Below, piece by piece: positions 1-6,514 of a stretch of DNA of 7,216 nucleotides. The position numbers and the translations under genes are program-made. The notes below the pieces were generated by a model. That model saw only the letters and a program-made list of their open reading frames with translations, was not told the DNA's origin and did no database searches. How positions within the stretch are numbered: position 1 is the first letter of the stretch; every line of letters starts with the position of its first letter. Source of the stretch: an uncultured Paraglaciecola sp. (lineage in GTDB: Bacteria; Pseudomonadota; Gammaproteobacteria; Enterobacterales; Alteromonadaceae); assembly GCA_905479025.1 (NCBI GenBank), contig CAJQKX010000324.1, forward strand, positions 1 through 7,216, in the 5' to 3' direction.

Positions 1-1
1 C

Positions 2-298
2 AACAACAAGGCACCTCTACCCAAGCCTCAACCGATTGCCGATGAAGAGCTTAGTCGACAACTCTCCTGGTCCCGTGGCCAGTTAGTCTTCGATAATGAA
101 CGGCTGGAAAAGGTGATCAAAGAAGTCAGCCGCTACGTTCCCAATAAAATCATTATTGAAGACCCAGAGCTGCGCGATGTGCGTATTAGCGGCCGCTTCG
201 CACTGGGTGATACCGATGCTTTACTTGAAGCCATAGAGGTCTCCCTTAGCATACAAACCAAACACGTAAAAAACCAAGAGATCCGCCTATCCCGTTGA
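2..298 (+). CDS. FecR-family anti-sigma / signal-relay protein, C-terminal part
   Basis: Only the last 98 codons are visible; the gene enters from the left edge and ends with TGA at 296-298. The frame is open from base 2. The visible protein has a Pro-rich linker (PLPKPQP) and then the C-terminal FecR domain, with LSWSRGQLVFDNERLEKV, a RYVPNKIIIEDPEL stretch and ISGRFALGDTDALLEAI. The W-x-x-G-x-L-x-F-x-x-x-x-L pattern followed by a G-x-F motif is typical of periplasmic FecR C-termini. In the family, FecR spans the inner membrane; its periplasmic end contacts the STN domain of a TonB-dependent receptor and its cytoplasmic end controls an ECF sigma factor. Here the next gene is an STN-containing receptor, which fits. 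The sigma factor gene would be expected upstream, outside the window. The two Phe codons seen are both TTC. The visible C-terminus looks intact. Confidence 0.88.
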   Translation, partial: NNKAPLPKPQPIADEELSRQLSWSRGQLVFDNERLEKVIKEVSRYVPNKIIIEDPELRDVRISGRFALGDTDALLEAIEVSLSIQTKHVKNQEIRLSR

Positions 299-459
299 AC
301 CGTTATTGTACTTTTCCAAAACAAGGAGTTGGCCGTCAGTTGATAAACGGAAGTGCCTTTCAGGTATTCATACTTGCACGGACAGCTACGGCCAAAATAT
401 ATCCCCGCTTCTCGTCAAGAAACTTCCTTTATAAACATCTGAATTCCATAGGCTTCTAC

Positions 460-517
460 AAAAAGTGTAAAAAAACTGAAAAAAAGTTTATGGACTTTGC
501 AGCCAATTCCCTCTTTA
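460..517 (+). promoter_or_regulatory. Candidate ECF-type promoter with phased A-tracts upstream of the receptor
   Basis: The 261-base gap between the FecR gene and the receptor has no convincing gene. It contains three A-runs (460-464, 469-475, 479-485) whose centres lie 10 bp apart, as in intrinsically bent or UP-element DNA. Right after them come TTATGGACTTT (488-498) and CTCTTTAGGGTA (511-522). These resemble -35 and -10 regions of FecI-type ECF promoters, centred about 23 bp apart. The location between a FecR gene and its presumed receptor is where such a promoter is expected. The A-tracts are a direct observation; the promoter assignment is inference, and the exact hexamers are uncertain. 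Confidence 0.38.
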
Positions 518-534
518 GGGTAGGTTGCAAAGCA

Positions 535-567
535 ATGAGTTTGATGCTGGCAGCTGATAATGAGTAG
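535..567 (+). other. Possible 10-codon leader ORF overlapping the receptor start
   Basis: An ATG at 535 opens a short frame (MSLMLAADNE) that stops at TAG 565-567, so it overlaps the receptor ATG at 560 in another frame. An SD-like AGGGTAGG lies at 517-524, ten bases before ATG 535. The receptor ATG itself has no recognisable ribosome binding site. This arrangement is compatible with translational coupling or a leader peptide, but a frame this short can occur by chance. Confidence 0.22.
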
Positions 568-3034
568 ATTCAGTAAAACAAGAGGGGTTGGCAAAAGAAT
601 ACTGCAAGCATCTGTAGGGCTGTTAGTCATTGTTGTCAGCCTCAATCAGTCAGTTGCCTCAGGCATCGTATTCGATTTCAATCTTCCGGCATCCAACGCA
701 TCCGAGTCACTGAATGCGTTAGCGGAAAAAACCAGCCACTCCTTGTTCTACCAAACTGGCGAAGTCAGCAGTGTGAATGTTAAGGCACTTAGAGGCTTCT
801 ACTCATTACCAGATGCACTCATACATCTTCTTCAGGGGACTCGTCTCAATGCTGTTGTAACCGAGAAAGGAGTCATTGTTGTTTCAATGGCTTCTGATAC
901 TCAACTAGATAATAGTGTGGAGCGAGATCAAATGAATACTAAGAAAAGTTTATTGGCAGCTACGGTTGCGTTTTTTGCAGGGGTAGGTAGTACACAGGGG
1001 GTTTTGGCACAGGATGTTGCTAAGAATGAAAAATCAGAATTTATGTTAGAAGAGATTGTGGTGACTGCACAGAAGCGGGAGCAGAGTCTTCAGGATGTCC
1101 CCATTTCCATATCGGTTCTGGGTGGTGATGCAATGGACAAAAGCCGCGCCGATGGTATTGCAGAAGAGCTCAACATGGTACCAGGAGTTAACTTATTTGG
1201 TGGTGATCAGAATGGTGGTTACAAAGCCAGTGTCAGGGGTGTGACATCAAGCGGGTTGCTATTTAATGGTAGTAGCACTGTCGCTTATTATCTTGATGAA
1301 ACACCTTTCGGCTTTATTCGTTCTTCACCGTTGCCGGATGCTAGTGCTTATGACCTTGAGCGGGTGGAGGTTCTTCGTGGGCCTCAGGGTACTCTTTACG
1401 GCGCCAGTGCGCTAAATGGTGTTATTCGAATCCTTACTAAGGATGCGAATCTTGAGGAAAGTGAATTTAAAGTACGTCTCTCTGGAGGAACAACAGAGGG
1501 AGGTGGTAATAATTATCGGGGTGATCTGGCGGTAAATATACCGATAATAGAAGGGAAGGTTGCAGCTAGAGTGGTGCTTGGACATAACGACCTCAGTGGT
1601 TGGATTGATAAACCGGATATTGATAAAGCTAATAGTGCTGAGTTAAGTAATGCAAGATTTAAAATCAATGCTGAGCCAACAGATGCATTATCATTGGAGC
1701 TGTCGGCATGGTTATCTCGTTCGGATTGGGATGCGCCTTCTTATGCCAATGATGATGGTGTAAGCACAACCATTACCCCAGATCCTCTGGGTACAGATTA
1801 TGATGTCTATGCTTTTAATCTTGAATATGACTTTGGCCCAGTATCACTAATTAGTGCTACCAGTTATATGGACTATGAGGCGTTTAACAACCTGGATATT
1901 TTTAATTTAGATGTACTTTATTCACAATTTGATACGTCGCTTTTTTCTCAGGAGGTGAGGCTAAATTCGCAGACCGATAGCGATTGGCAATGGTCTGCAG
2001 GTGCATTTTATCGAAGTGTTGAGGATAAAGTATTTCAAACGCTCCCTGAATTTCTTGTAGCACCCATTGGTTTTACCGATGAGTCCGAGTCTTACGCTGT
2101 TTTTGGTGAGGTCTCCCGGTCATTAGCCGACGGTAAGTATGAGTTGGCTGCAGGACTTCGATATTTTAAAGATGAGGTGAGCAATCAGGAAGATATTCAA
2201 CATTCAGGTGATCCCGATATCCCGCTTATTTTTAAGGAAGAGGATTATAGTACGGTGTCGCCTAGGCTGGTTTTTACATGGCATGCTAATGACGATCTAA
2301 ATATTTATACATCCTACTCGGAAGGTTTTCGCAGTGGGTTTCCTCAAATTCCAGAAATCAATGACGCGGGTTTTCCTGACCTTAAGGAAGATACTCTGAT
2401 TAACTATGAGATTGGCGCTAAAGGAAATTCGAGTGATGGGCGAGTCATATATGATGTTGCTCTTTACTATATGGATTGGCAAGACGTTCAACAAAACCTG
2501 TCAGTAGGCCTCTTTATAGCGCCTCTTAATGGCGAGTCAGCAAGTGGTTTAGGTCTTGATCTGGGGCTTCAGTTTTCACCCACAGATAACTTTAGATGGG
2601 GTTTAGGTTTCAGTTGGAACGATCTCACTATGGACGCGGATGTGCCAGCGCTTGTTACGCCAGGTAATCTTTTCGATAGCGGTGAGAGGCTGAGTGAATC
2701 ACCGGAGTATACAGCCTCTATTGATGCAGAATATTTTTTCACTATGGATTCAAAAGGTCTTGAGGGCCGTGTCTTTGGCTCTGCAAATTATAATAGTGAG
2801 TTAACTAGTGTGGGCTTTGTGGGTGGGAGTGTTGTTAAGTCAACTGGTGATGAAATATTTAATAGTAGATTGGGTCTTGCTATAAGTGGTCAAGGAAATT
2901 GGGAGACTACTCTATATGTTGACAATGTGACAAACGAGGATGGTGCGACACGGGTTAATATCTTTGACCCAACGCTTAAAAAGTCACGGGTACGCCCAAG
3001 AACAGTTGGTCTTCAAGTCGAATTTTCATTCTAG
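560..3034 (+). CDS. TonB-dependent outer-membrane receptor with N-terminal STN signalling domain (824 aa)
   Basis: The receptor is predicted to import a ligand across the outer membrane using TonB energy and to signal to FecR. Residues 1-34 form a signal peptide (Arg/Lys-rich start, hydrophobic core around 20-27, cleavage near SVAS-G). Residues about 36-108 are an STN domain (FDFNLPASNASESLNAL, then LRGFYSLPDALIHLLQGT). Residues 125-150 look like a second complete signal peptide (MNTKK start, hydrophobic core, VLA-QD site). A TonB-box-like EEIVVTAQKRE lies at 164-174. The plug spans about 175-295, with LERVEVLRGPQGTLYGASA. A beta-barrel follows to the end, with the usual terminal Phe (VEFSF). 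The length suits a transducer-type receptor. ATG 560 is the first start in frame after a stop at 542-544 and gives a proper signal peptide, though it has no clear Shine-Dalgarno sequence. It lies downstream of the FecR gene, and an intrinsic terminator follows it. Oddities are the internal signal peptide, an internal start site, and a shift in Phe codon use around residue 125. The ligand cannot be named. Confidence 0.93.
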   Translation: MSRFSKTRGVGKRILQASVGLLVIVVSLNQSVASGIVFDFNLPASNASESLNALAEKTSHSLFYQTGEVSSVNVKALRGFYSLPDALIHLLQGTRLNAVVTEKGVIVVSMASDTQLDNSVERDQMNTKKSLLAATVAFFAGVGSTQGVLAQDVAKNEKSEFMLEEIVVTAQKREQSLQDVPISISVLGGDAMDKSRADGIAEELNMVPGVNLFGGDQNGGYKASVRGVTSSGLLFNGSSTVAYYLDETPFGFIRSSPLPDASAYDLERVEVLRGPQGTLYGASALNGVIRILTKDANLEESEFKVRLSGGTTEGGGNNYRGDLAVNIPIIEGKVAARVVLGHNDLSGWIDKPDIDKANSAELSNARFKINAEPTDALSLELSAWLSRSDWDAPSYANDDGVSTTITPDPLGTDYDVYAFNLEYDFGPVSLISATSYMDYEAFNNLDIFNLDVLYSQFDTSLFSQEVRLNSQTDSDWQWSAGAFYRSVEDKVFQTLPEFLVAPIGFTDESESYAVFGEVSRSLADGKYELAAGLRYFKDEVSNQEDIQHSGDPDIPLIFKEEDYSTVSPRLVFTWHANDDLNIYTSYSEGFRSGFPQIPEINDAGFPDLKEDTLINYEIGAKGNSSDGRVIYDVALYYMDWQDVQQNLSVGLFIAPLNGESASGLGLDLGLQFSPTDNFRWGLGFSWNDLTMDADVPALVTPGNLFDSGERLSESPEYTASIDAEYFFTMDSKGLEGRVFGSANYNSELTSVGFVGGSVVKSTGDEIFNSRLGLAISGQGNWETTLYVDNVTNEDGATRVNIFDPTLKKSRVRPRTVGLQVEFSF
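919..934 (+). promoter_or_regulatory. Internal ribosome binding site and ATG inside the receptor gene
   Basis: GGAG at 919-922 lies nine bases before an in-frame ATG at 932-934 (receptor Met125). Translation from here would give a 700-residue precursor that starts with a textbook signal peptide and contains the TonB box, plug and barrel but no STN domain. The site is a better ribosome binding site than anything upstream of the annotated start at 560. It is a sequence observation; use in the cell is inferred. Confidence 0.45.
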
Positions 3035-3048
3035 TTTACCTCTCTTAT

Positions 3049-3083
3049 GGCAGGCTGGCCTCTGGGCTAAGCCTGTCTTTTTT
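3049..3083 (+). terminator. Intrinsic terminator after the receptor gene
   Basis: GGCAGGCT (3049-3056) pairs with AGCCTGTC (3070-3077) over eight base pairs with one G-U wobble, leaving a 13-base loop, and is followed directly by six T (3078-3083). It starts 14 bases after the receptor stop codon. It should end or attenuate receptor transcription, so the transporter and downstream genes would depend on readthrough or another promoter. Confidence 0.72.
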
Positions 3084-3114
3084 AGTTCTATAATTGAGGT
3101 TGCTGAAGACGCCT

Positions 3115-4488
3115 ATGAATGAAGTTTCGACTGCTAATGCCAGTAATAATGAATCGTCGCAAAGTCCTTTTGGGTTGATGTCCTATGCATCGCCTATGAT
3201 TGCATCATATTTTTTACTAGGGCCGACATTCAATATTCTACCTGCTATCTATGCCAAATATTTTCATTTGGACTTGAAGTCTGTTGCCCTTGTGGTTTTA
3301 TTGGCTCGCATATTCGATGCTGTTACAGATCCAGCTGTTGGATATCTGGCTGATAAGCATCGAAAAGCAGGCGGTAGTAGAAAGACATGGGTAGCTGCAG
3401 GCGGTTTATGCTGCTTGGCATCTGCTTACTTCTTGCTTTCTCCTCCACCTAATCCCGGCTTTTCATATTATTTGATTGGCTCGCTGTTTTTCTTTTTGTC
3501 ATTTACCCTGATGGAGATTCCCCATATAACATGGGGTGGAGAATTATCTACTGACTACAGTGCCCGTACTAAAGTATATGGTTATCGTTCGGCATGCATT
3601 TATATTGGTTTTATTCTCTGGTCTGGATATCCTCTGTTACCGTTTTCCGAAACTAATGAATTTACGCCAGAGACCTTACATGGCATCGCTGTTACTGCTG
3701 TTATAGTAATGGCTATTAGCCTTGCTTTCTCGATAAAGTATGCGCCTTCAGGCAATCTGATTAGTAGCCATAAAAAGGTGTCTTTGGGGGCAATAATTCA
3801 ATCTGTTAAAGGCAATAAGCCTTTTCAAATCCTCCTGGCAGGCTTGTTAGTGTGCGGTGTAGGTGTCGGTATGTGGCAGGGGGTTTTATTTATTTATCTG
3901 GATAGCTATCTTGGATTGGGAGAAAAATTTGCGATTATTCAACTGCTGTCTAATTGTTCAGCGTTAGCTGCAATACCACTCTGGAAGCATTTTTCAACGA
4001 GCTATAAAAAGTCTACTTTATGGTCTATTTGCATTTTTATATTCTTTTTCACTAATCTTGGGCTGCTTTGGATTGGTCCCGGTGATGGATGGATTCCTGT
4101 ACTTATTTTAGTAGCAATAACGCACGCCTCTTTCCTTTGGTTGTATATGATGGTGCCGTCAATTTTGACCGATACAATTGATTACGGCGCATTAATGTTT
4201 TCCACTAACTTAGGGTCAACCTATTTTGCTATTAATCATTTTGTTACTAAGTTGGCGTTTGCTTTAGGTGCCGCAATGTCCTTGGCAATAGTCGGGATTT
4301 ATGGTGTTGATGCAACCAGCACAGTTCAAACTGACGATGCAATTACAGGACTAAAACTAGCGTTCATTATTTGCCCCATTCTGATCGCTGTTTTGAGTTT
4401 ATGTTTTGTATTAAAAACCCCCATTGACCAGCATCGCCAAAAAGTTATCAAAAACCGACTAGCTGCTAGAGCTAGTCGTTGTTCATAA
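3115..4488 (+). CDS. GPH-type (MFS_2 family) cation symporter, inner membrane (457 aa)
   Basis: This is a polytopic membrane protein with about twelve hydrophobic segments. Near residues 65-91 it carries the GPH/MFS_2 signature (ARIFDAVTDPAVGYLADKHR, then GGSRKTW), and in the C-terminal half SILTDTIDYGAL (349-360) followed by GSTYFAINHFVTKLAFALG. Known members of the glycoside-pentoside-hexuronide family move sugars, glycosides and related organic compounds with Na+ or H+. The length of about 460 residues is normal. The chosen ATG 3115 has GAAGA at 3105-3109, five bases upstream; a TTG at 3094 in the same frame has no ribosome binding site. It follows the receptor terminator by 31 bases and precedes the PuuE-like gene by 29, so it probably forms an operon with the two hydrolases. 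It is the likely inner-membrane step for whatever the receptor imports. The substrate cannot be told from the sequence. Confidence 0.88.
   Translation: MNEVSTANASNNESSQSPFGLMSYASPMIASYFLLGPTFNILPAIYAKYFHLDLKSVALVVLLARIFDAVTDPAVGYLADKHRKAGGSRKTWVAAGGLCCLASAYFLLSPPPNPGFSYYLIGSLFFFLSFTLMEIPHITWGGELSTDYSARTKVYGYRSACIYIGFILWSGYPLLPFSETNEFTPETLHGIAVTAVIVMAISLAFSIKYAPSGNLISSHKKVSLGAIIQSVKGNKPFQILLAGLLVCGVGVGMWQGVLFIYLDSYLGLGEKFAIIQLLSNCSALAAIPLWKHFSTSYKKSTLWSICIFIFFFTNLGLLWIGPGDGWIPVLILVAITHASFLWLYMMVPSILTDTIDYGALMFSTNLGSTYFAINHFVTKLAFALGAAMSLAIVGIYGVDATSTVQTDDAITGLKLAFIICPILIAVLSLCFVLKTPIDQHRQKVIKNRLAARASRCS
4456..4478 (+). other. Perfect 9-bp hairpin within the 3' end of the transporter gene
   Basis: CGACTAGCT (4456-4464) and AGCTAGTCG (4470-4478) are perfect reverse complements with a five-base loop GCTAG. 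The hairpin lies in the last codons of the symporter (RLAARAS region), eight bases before its TAA, and about 40 bases before the next start. No T-run follows, so it is not a standard terminator. It may stabilise or mark a processing point in the mRNA. Confidence 0.5.
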
Positions 4489-4517
4489 GAAACTGTAATA
4501 AGTGAAAGGCACAGATT

Positions 4518-5441
4518 ATGAGTCAGAGAAGCAGTGGTTATGGTGCTAAGCGCGATATGCTTGGTTACGGTGAGTCCCCACCGAATCCTCAGTGGCCAAA
4601 TAAGGCACGTTTAGCGTTGAGTTTGGTGATTAATTATGAAGAGGGAGGAGAGAGTTGCATCGAAAATGGCGATTCGCATGGCGAGACGCAATTGCATGAG
4701 CATATGGAAGTGGCGGATGCACCCGAAGGTCAGCGTTTGCTGGCGTCTGAGTCGATGTATGAATATGGAAGTCGTGTTGGTATATGGCGTTTAATTAGAA
4801 TACTGAGAGAACGAAAGTTATGCGCTACCGTGTGGGCGGTAGGTCGGGCTGTTGAAAAAAACCCTTTGCCAATTATTGCGATGCATAAATCTGGTTTCGA
4901 AATTGCCAGTCATCACTACCGGTGGATCGACTATCAGTCAATTCCTGAATCAGTGGAGCGAGAACATATAAAAAAATCCATAACAGCAATTGAAACGGCT
5001 ATTGGTAAAAGGCCAGTTGGTTTTTTTCACTGGTGTGGACAGAATACTAGACGGTTACTCGTAGAGGAGGGAGGGTTTCTTTATGACTCTGAATCCTACA
5101 GTGATGAGCTGCCTTACTGGGTAACAGTCGAGGGTAATAATCACCTGGTGGTTCCTTATGCTTTGGATAATAACGACTTTAGATATTCCAAACTTCCTGG
5201 TTGGGCAACAGGCGAAGATTTCTTTAACTACAACAAGGCGACTTTTGATGTGCTCTATGAAGAAGGGCTTTCTTCACCGAAAATGATGTCGCTGGGATTG
5301 CATGCACGCTTAAGTGGGCGGCCTGGTCGAGCGCAAGCGTTAGCGCGTTTTTTGGATTATGTATTACAGCATGATGATGTATGGATTTGTACTCGCGAGC
5401 AAATTGCTCAGCACTGGTATTCGCATCATCAGCCTGAATGA
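4518..5441 (+). CDS. PuuE-like cyclic amide hydrolase, polysaccharide deacetylase superfamily (307 aa)
   Basis: The protein closely follows the pattern of PuuE, the cofactor-independent allantoinase with a NodB fold. It has RDMLGYGESPPNPQWP (12-27), INYEEGGE (38-45), SMYEYGSRVGIWRL (79-92), EIASHHYRWIDY (128-139), NTRRLLVEEGGFLYDSESY (176-194) and SLGLHARLSGRPGRAQALAR (258-277). True deacetylases bind metal with Asp and H-x3-H. Here the first motif reads NYEEGGE and the second H132-x3-W136, as in metal-free PuuE. PuuE opens the allantoin ring to allantoate in purine breakdown. The loop PVGFFHWCGQNTRR (166-179) differs from, and seems one residue shorter than, the G-R-x-G-x-N-T-R-R loop I recall for PuuE, so the substrate may differ. 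AAAGG at 4505-4509 is a good ribosome binding site for ATG 4518. There are no other purine genes nearby; the neighbours are a symporter and a second NodB-fold gene. The family call is firm, the allantoinase activity is not. Confidence 0.85.
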   Translation: MSQRSSGYGAKRDMLGYGESPPNPQWPNKARLALSLVINYEEGGESCIENGDSHGETQLHEHMEVADAPEGQRLLASESMYEYGSRVGIWRLIRILRERKLCATVWAVGRAVEKNPLPIIAMHKSGFEIASHHYRWIDYQSIPESVEREHIKKSITAIETAIGKRPVGFFHWCGQNTRRLLVEEGGFLYDSESYSDELPYWVTVEGNNHLVVPYALDNNDFRYSKLPGWATGEDFFNYNKATFDVLYEEGLSSPKMMSLGLHARLSGRPGRAQALARFLDYVLQHDDVWICTREQIAQHWYSHHQPE

Positions 5442-5478
5442 ATAGTGATTGTGTTGTATTAAATTATAAGTAAATAAG

Positions 5479-5496
5479 CTATTTCGCATGAAATAG
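5479..5496 (+). repeat. Perfect 7-bp inverted repeat between the two hydrolase genes
   Basis: CTATTTC (5479-5485) and GAAATAG (5490-5496) are perfect reverse complements around GCAT. The repeat lies in the 76-base gap between the hydrolase genes, nine bases before the AAGGAG of the downstream gene. It has no T-run. It could be an operator or an mRNA hairpin affecting translation; the sequence does not decide. Confidence 0.4.
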
Positions 5497-5505
5497 GAAT
5501 TCTTT

Positions 5506-5511
5506 AAGGAG
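5506..5511 (+). promoter_or_regulatory. Strong ribosome binding site that fixes a GTG start
   Basis: AAGGAG at 5506-5511 sits six bases before GTG 5518-5520. The ATG upstream at 5489 runs into TAG after two codons, so GTG is the start of the next gene. Confidence 0.85.
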
Positions 5512-5517
5512 TAGATA

Positions 5518-6423
5518 GTGTCAAAGATATTGGTTGTGGTTAGTGTTGATTGGGAAGGGCGCAGTTTGCTAGATGAAAATTTAAATTTAATGAAAAGCTT
5601 AAGGTCTTTTCATCCTGATGTGCCCTTGCAGCACTTTTTGAATGCAGTTTATTTTACCAAGGAAGGGGCGGACATTAATCAGACGGAGAAGAAAATTCAT
5701 TCTGTGTTATTGCCTGATGATGATCATGGTTTACATATTCATGCATGGAATTCTCTATTCCAAGAAGCCAATGTTACTGCTAAGGCTGAGCCGGTATTTT
5801 CAGATGCCTCATGTGCTAAAAGGGAAGATGACGATTGGCATTTTTATAAAAATGATTGGGGATATGATGTGCCGATTGACCGGTACACAACCGATGAGCT
5901 GTCGAGTGTTATTGCTACTAGCATCCGGATATTAACCAGTCATGGATTTAGTCCAGCGACTAGTTTTCGTGCCGGTGCATGGATGGCTGGTCAAAATGTC
6001 ATGGAAGCTCTGGCACAAAACAATATTGTCATGGATAGCTCAGCACTTAATCGTAGATATATAAAACAACGGTATGGTACTCAACCTCTCTTCCAATGGG
6101 TGTCGGATTTGTGGTCGCATATTGATGCACGTAGTCAGCCCTACAGTATTTCTACTGAGACAAGGCCAGTATGGGAAGTCCCTAATAATGGTTGTTTAGC
6201 CGATTATACAACTGCTGATGATATGCTCGATGTCTTTCAGCAGAATGTTGAACTTTGGAGGGAAAACTCCGACGAAAATGTATTTGTATCAATAGGGTTT
6301 CATCAGGAATCTTCCAGGCGTTATCTGGACCGAGTTAATGAAGCGCTGGTAAGAATTAAAAGGCTGGCCAAGCGTGAGAACTTACCCGTGGTATTTACAG
6401 GTAGGCCTCAAGATTATCTTTGA
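5518..6423 (+). CDS. NodB-fold (polysaccharide deacetylase-like) protein of unassigned family (301 aa)
   Basis: I do not recognise a named family, but the order of motifs matches a NodB/deacetylase-type (beta/alpha) barrel. A first strand ends in acidic residues (VVVSVDWEG, D11 and E13). A His cluster DHGLHIHAW follows (H70, H73, H75), which could supply metal ligands. Then come SFRAGAWMAG (149-158, similar to the Arg motif of deacetylases), VMDSSAL (171-177) and a late VSIGFHQESS (257-266, H262 similar to the last catalytic His). A cytoplasmic location is likely, as there is no signal peptide or membrane segment. Unlike the PuuE-like neighbour, it keeps possible metal-binding residues. The length of about 300 is normal for this fold. 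It starts at GTG with a strong ribosome binding site and follows the PuuE-like gene by 76 bases, so the two probably act on the same compound or successive intermediates. Hydrolysis of an N-acyl or amide bond is inference. Confidence 0.68.
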   Translation: MSKILVVVSVDWEGRSLLDENLNLMKSLRSFHPDVPLQHFLNAVYFTKEGADINQTEKKIHSVLLPDDDHGLHIHAWNSLFQEANVTAKAEPVFSDASCAKREDDDWHFYKNDWGYDVPIDRYTTDELSSVIATSIRILTSHGFSPATSFRAGAWMAGQNVMEALAQNNIVMDSSALNRRYIKQRYGTQPLFQWVSDLWSHIDARSQPYSISTETRPVWEVPNNGCLADYTTADDMLDVFQQNVELWRENSDENVFVSIGFHQESSRRYLDRVNEALVRIKRLAKRENLPVVFTGRPQDYL

Positions 6424-6466
6424 CCTGTCTTAATAAGGACAAGCGCTACAGCTTAAGTGCATTCGC

Positions 6467-6495
6467 TTGGTCTGCAACAAATCTATTTTTATAGA
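6467..6495 (+). promoter_or_regulatory. Weak sigma70-like promoter candidate before the dehydrogenase fragment
   Basis: TTGGTC (6467-6472) and TATAGA (6490-6495) are separated by 17 bases, with about three and four matches to the consensus hexamers. The position, 20 bases before the ATG, is plausible for the dehydrogenase remnant. The matches are weak in AT-rich DNA. Confidence 0.2.
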
Positions 6496-6514
6496 ACAAA
6501 GGTTTAGAGAATAT

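Noticed and set aside
295..567. 90-codon open frame from a TTG in the FecR-receptor gap
   Set aside because: It has an unlikely start overlapping the FecR stop, no ribosome binding site there, no recognisable motif, and it runs through the promoter-like A-tracts. Only its last ten codons (from ATG 535) are kept as a possible leader.
133..645. Minus-strand open frames opposite FecR, the gap and the receptor start
   Set aside because: They lie antisense to clear genes, have no ribosome binding sites and no protein-like motifs.
2297..2494. Minus-strand 65-codon frame inside the receptor
   Set aside because: It is antisense to the beta-barrel coding region with no support as a gene.
3094..3114. 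TTG 3094 as start of the symporter
   Set aside because: There is no ribosome binding site before it and it adds only seven residues; ATG 3115 has GAAGA at good spacing.
5642..5935. 97-codon frame inside the NodB-like gene
   Set aside because: It overlaps fully, in another frame, a gene with strong ribosome binding site and motifs; its own composition is not protein-like.
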